A stretch of DNA of 64,000 bases, from positions 2,113,001 to 2,177,000 of the forward strand of contig CM044873.1 of NCBI GenBank assembly GCA_024500155.1, in the 5' to 3' direction. Both the position numbers and the translations under genes were made by a program. Below are positions 61,930-64,000 of this stretch, piece after piece (position 1 is the first letter of the stretch; each line of letters starts with the position of its first letter). The stretch comes from Chenopodium formosanum (taxonomy: Eukaryota; Streptophyta; Magnoliopsida; Caryophyllales; Amaranthaceae). Under the pieces are notes generated by a model that saw only the letters and a list, made by a program, of their open reading frames with translations, was not told the origin of the DNA and did no database searches.

Positions 61930-63489
61930 TTGGTGTCTTGTGGTTTCAAACCTCCTTATATGACCCCAGGAGTCGTCCAACACATTCAGGCCCTGTTCTT
62001 TAGAGATGCTCTGCTCTGCTCTATCCTGCTTTGCCCTGCCGTGCTGAAATTTGCTCTGCTATGTTCCGTAGTGTGTGGAAGCTTAGCCCTGTTCTGCTCT
62101 ACACTGCTCTTCTTTATCCTGCTCTTCTCTGCTCTGCCCAAAAGCTCAAAAGAACAGGACCTCAATTTTAATGTCAAAAACTAACCCAAAATCGAGCCTT
62201 CAATTTTGGCCAATTTTCCACTTATTTTGACCCGAAAATAAAAATTGTCGAGATGCTTACCATGGACCCTAATACACCCCGGGAGTCTATTTGGGTGGGT
62301 ACAACCATCAAATATGCCTTTAAACGGTCAACGTACCCGTTTGCAACTTGCACCAATTTCGTGAAATCAAGCCTACCACGGACATTCATGACAACATATA
62401 ATGGTCATATATGGTTCCAAACAACATTATATGACCCTGAAATGTATCCACTAGGATCTCACGCCTTTTAGTCACCGGGCCCCGTAACCTCCAAAATTCT
62501 CAAAAAGCGTGGATAATAGCCTTCAATTTTGGAACTTTTTGACCTTTTTCGCCCAAAAATAAAAATTGCTGAGATGTTTACCATGGTCCCTAATACCCTC
62601 CGGGAGCCCATTTGGGGGGGTAAAACCATTCAATATGCCTTTAAACAATCAATTTACCCGATTACAACTTGCACTGATTTCATAAAAGCAAGCCACACCA
62701 CAGAAATTTATGACAATATATAATGGTCATATATGGCTCCAAACGTCATTATATGACCCCGAGATATATTACCTAACATCTCAAGACTATTCGATACCGA
62801 GTCCCAAAACCTCCAAAATTGTTAAAAAAAACGTGGATAAGCCTTCAATTTTGACAATTTTTTATTTTTTTTTGGCCGGAAAAAAAAAATTGTCGAGCTG
62901 ATTTCCATGGACCCTAATACCCTCCGGAATTCCATTGGGGTTGGTGGAACCATTCAATTTGCCTTTAAGCATCCAATTTAACCAATTTCGTACACGTCTC
63001 TTGTATTGGCTATAAGCTTCCACGGGGCCTTTACGTAGCCTAATTATGGTCATATATGGGTCGAAACAAAATTATATGACCCCGTGATGCATCTCGTAGT
63101 GTTTCGTGAATTTCCGACACCGAGTCCGGACACCTCTTAAATTGCTCCTTCCGTATATCATTTTTTCACCCGGCGAGATTATGCATCCATGTACTTCCAT
63201 GATTCCCAAAAGGCCTTGGGAGTCATAAATAGTTCCCTAAACCATCTTATTCATCCTTAATCATCATGTCTTAAGGGCCTTGGGAGTCGTAACTAGTGCC
63301 GAAACCAAGTATGCGTTGTCCTTGGGTGCACATGTCTTGTGCACATCCCGCACGACCCCTTGTACTATCCAACATCCCAACACTTAGGCTTTGTGACTTG
63401 TCTTAATTCTGTGCTTGGCATTTTTTAGCATACGAGATGCATTGCTAACCTCGTTTTCCAAAATATAGGTGTTTTAGGGAATAGGGGGG
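61930..63489 (-). repeat. rDNA intergenic spacer with about 320-bp subrepeats
   Basis: Directly beyond the 3' end of the 25S-like sequence. Tandem units start AAAATTGTCGAGATGCTTAC-like at 62241, 62562 and 62886 (periods 321 and 324 bp). A partial fourth unit to the left is broken by the MITE at 61989. Each unit holds CCATGG[A/T]CCCTAATAC, TATGCCTTTAAAC and ATATATGG...ATATGACCC motifs. Between 63170 and 63489 the spacer is unique-looking, with two GGGCCTTGGGAGTC-like motifs. Assignment as 25S-18S spacer is inference from position. Confidence 0.7.
61989..62161. mobile_element. Tourist-like MITE with (GCTCT)n core, inserted in rDNA spacer
   Basis: 173 bp with perfect TCA on both sides (61986-61988 and 62162-62164). 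Ends are GGCCCTGTTCTTT and AAAAGAACAGGACC. The core is CTCTG/CTGCT pentamers. It shares TIR and architecture, but not the pentamer, with the CTGAA-core MITEs. Confidence 0.8.
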
Positions 63490-64000
63490 AAGGGACAAAT
63501 CGAAGCGACATAGGGCTGAATATTAGTGGATCGTGGGTAGCAAGGCTACTCTGCCATTTACAATACCTCGTCGTGTATTTAAATCGTTCGCAAAGGATTC
63601 AACGCGCCGCTCGATAGAAATTGTATTTCAAGGTGGCTCTCACGGCGCATCCACCACTTGAGCTTAGCCTACGACACTACCCTTGGGGTCGAAACCCCTA
63701 CTGCAGGACGGCGATCGGTCGGCGGGCGCATGCGTCGCTTCTGACCTGGATTCTGACTTAGAGGCGTTCTGTCATAATCTAGCACACGGTAGCTTCGCGC
63801 TACTGGATTTTCGACCAAGCGCGATGACCAATTGTGTGAATCAACGGTTCCTCTCGTACTAGGTTGAATTACCATTGCGACACTGTCATCAGTAGGGTAT
63901 AACTAACCTATTTTACAACAGTTTAAACCCATCTTACGTTCCCTATTGGTGGGTGAACAATCCAACACTTGGTGAATTCTGCTTAACAATGATAGGAAGA
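63490..64000 (-). rRNA. 25S rRNA, 3' part, degenerate and cut by the window edge
   Basis: On the minus strand this reads as the last about 510 nt of plant 25S rRNA. Diagnostic stretches include TTCACCCACCAATAGGGAAC, the sarcin/ricin-loop region CCTAGTACGAGAGGAACCG, TTGATTCACACAATTGGTCA, AAGCGACGCATGCGCCCGCC and the terminal GTCGCTTCGATTTGTCCC. It departs from the conserved sequence at many sites, mostly C-to-T or G-to-A (for example around 63910-63935), which suggests an inactive copy eroded by methyl-cytosine deamination. The 5' remainder lies past 64000. Comparison is from memory of conserved plant 25S. Confidence 0.88.

Noticed and set aside
63669..63875. 68-codon minus-strand open frame
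   Set aside because: It lies entirely within the 25S rRNA sequence and is open by chance.

Overview
The window is plant nuclear DNA: AT-rich, with multi-exon genes carrying GT-AG introns, plant-only families (group IId WRKY, GT43 xylan transferase, UGT with a PSPG box, CYP81-like P450) and dense MITE, Helitron, CACTA and SINE debris. The many 'ACTCCGTAT'-type scraps and the gene set suggest a dicot, possibly Caryophyllales (spinach or beet relatives). That placement is inference, not proof.

Layout. 1-2.9 kb: intergenic, with a foldback and a MITE. 2.9-9.3 kb (-): IRX14-type GT43 gene in three exons with a 4.5 kb second intron. 9.3-21.7 kb: gene-free transposon region with MITEs, a Helitron, two SINE-like elements, an LTR-like block and a CACTA element nested in a MITE. 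21.7-24.7 kb (+): group IId WRKY, three exons. 27.3-29.8 kb (+): Dus1-type tRNA-dihydrouridine synthase, convergent with a CYP81-like P450 (30.1-32.3 kb, -). 33.7-42.7 kb (-): two tandem 12-exon 2-oxoglutarate/Fe(II) dioxygenase genes. The upstream copy is intact; the other has lost a splice acceptor. 45.5-50.8 kb (+): LRR receptor pseudokinase with an apparent +1 frameshift. 53.4-56.5 kb (+): SUMO-conjugating enzyme SCE1 in five exons. 58.1-59.5 kb (-): single-exon UGT73-like glycosyltransferase. 61.9-64.0 kb: rDNA-derived block, with spacer containing about 320-bp subrepeats followed by the 3' part of a degenerate 25S rRNA (-) running off the window edge.

The genes do not form an obvious pathway. 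They cover cell-wall xylan synthesis, defence transcription, tRNA modification, SUMO conjugation, receptor signalling and specialised metabolism (P450, 2OGD, UGT). No operon-like or strongly supported biosynthetic cluster is visible. I found no clearly new biological system. The most unusual signals are a reconstructable MITE/CACTA nest with target-site duplications, a MITE family built on a CTGAA pentamer core, splice-site decay in one dioxygenase paralogue, the receptor frameshift, and the eroded rDNA fragment. Exon borders come from reading splice consensus and protein continuity by eye; no alignment or transcript data were available.
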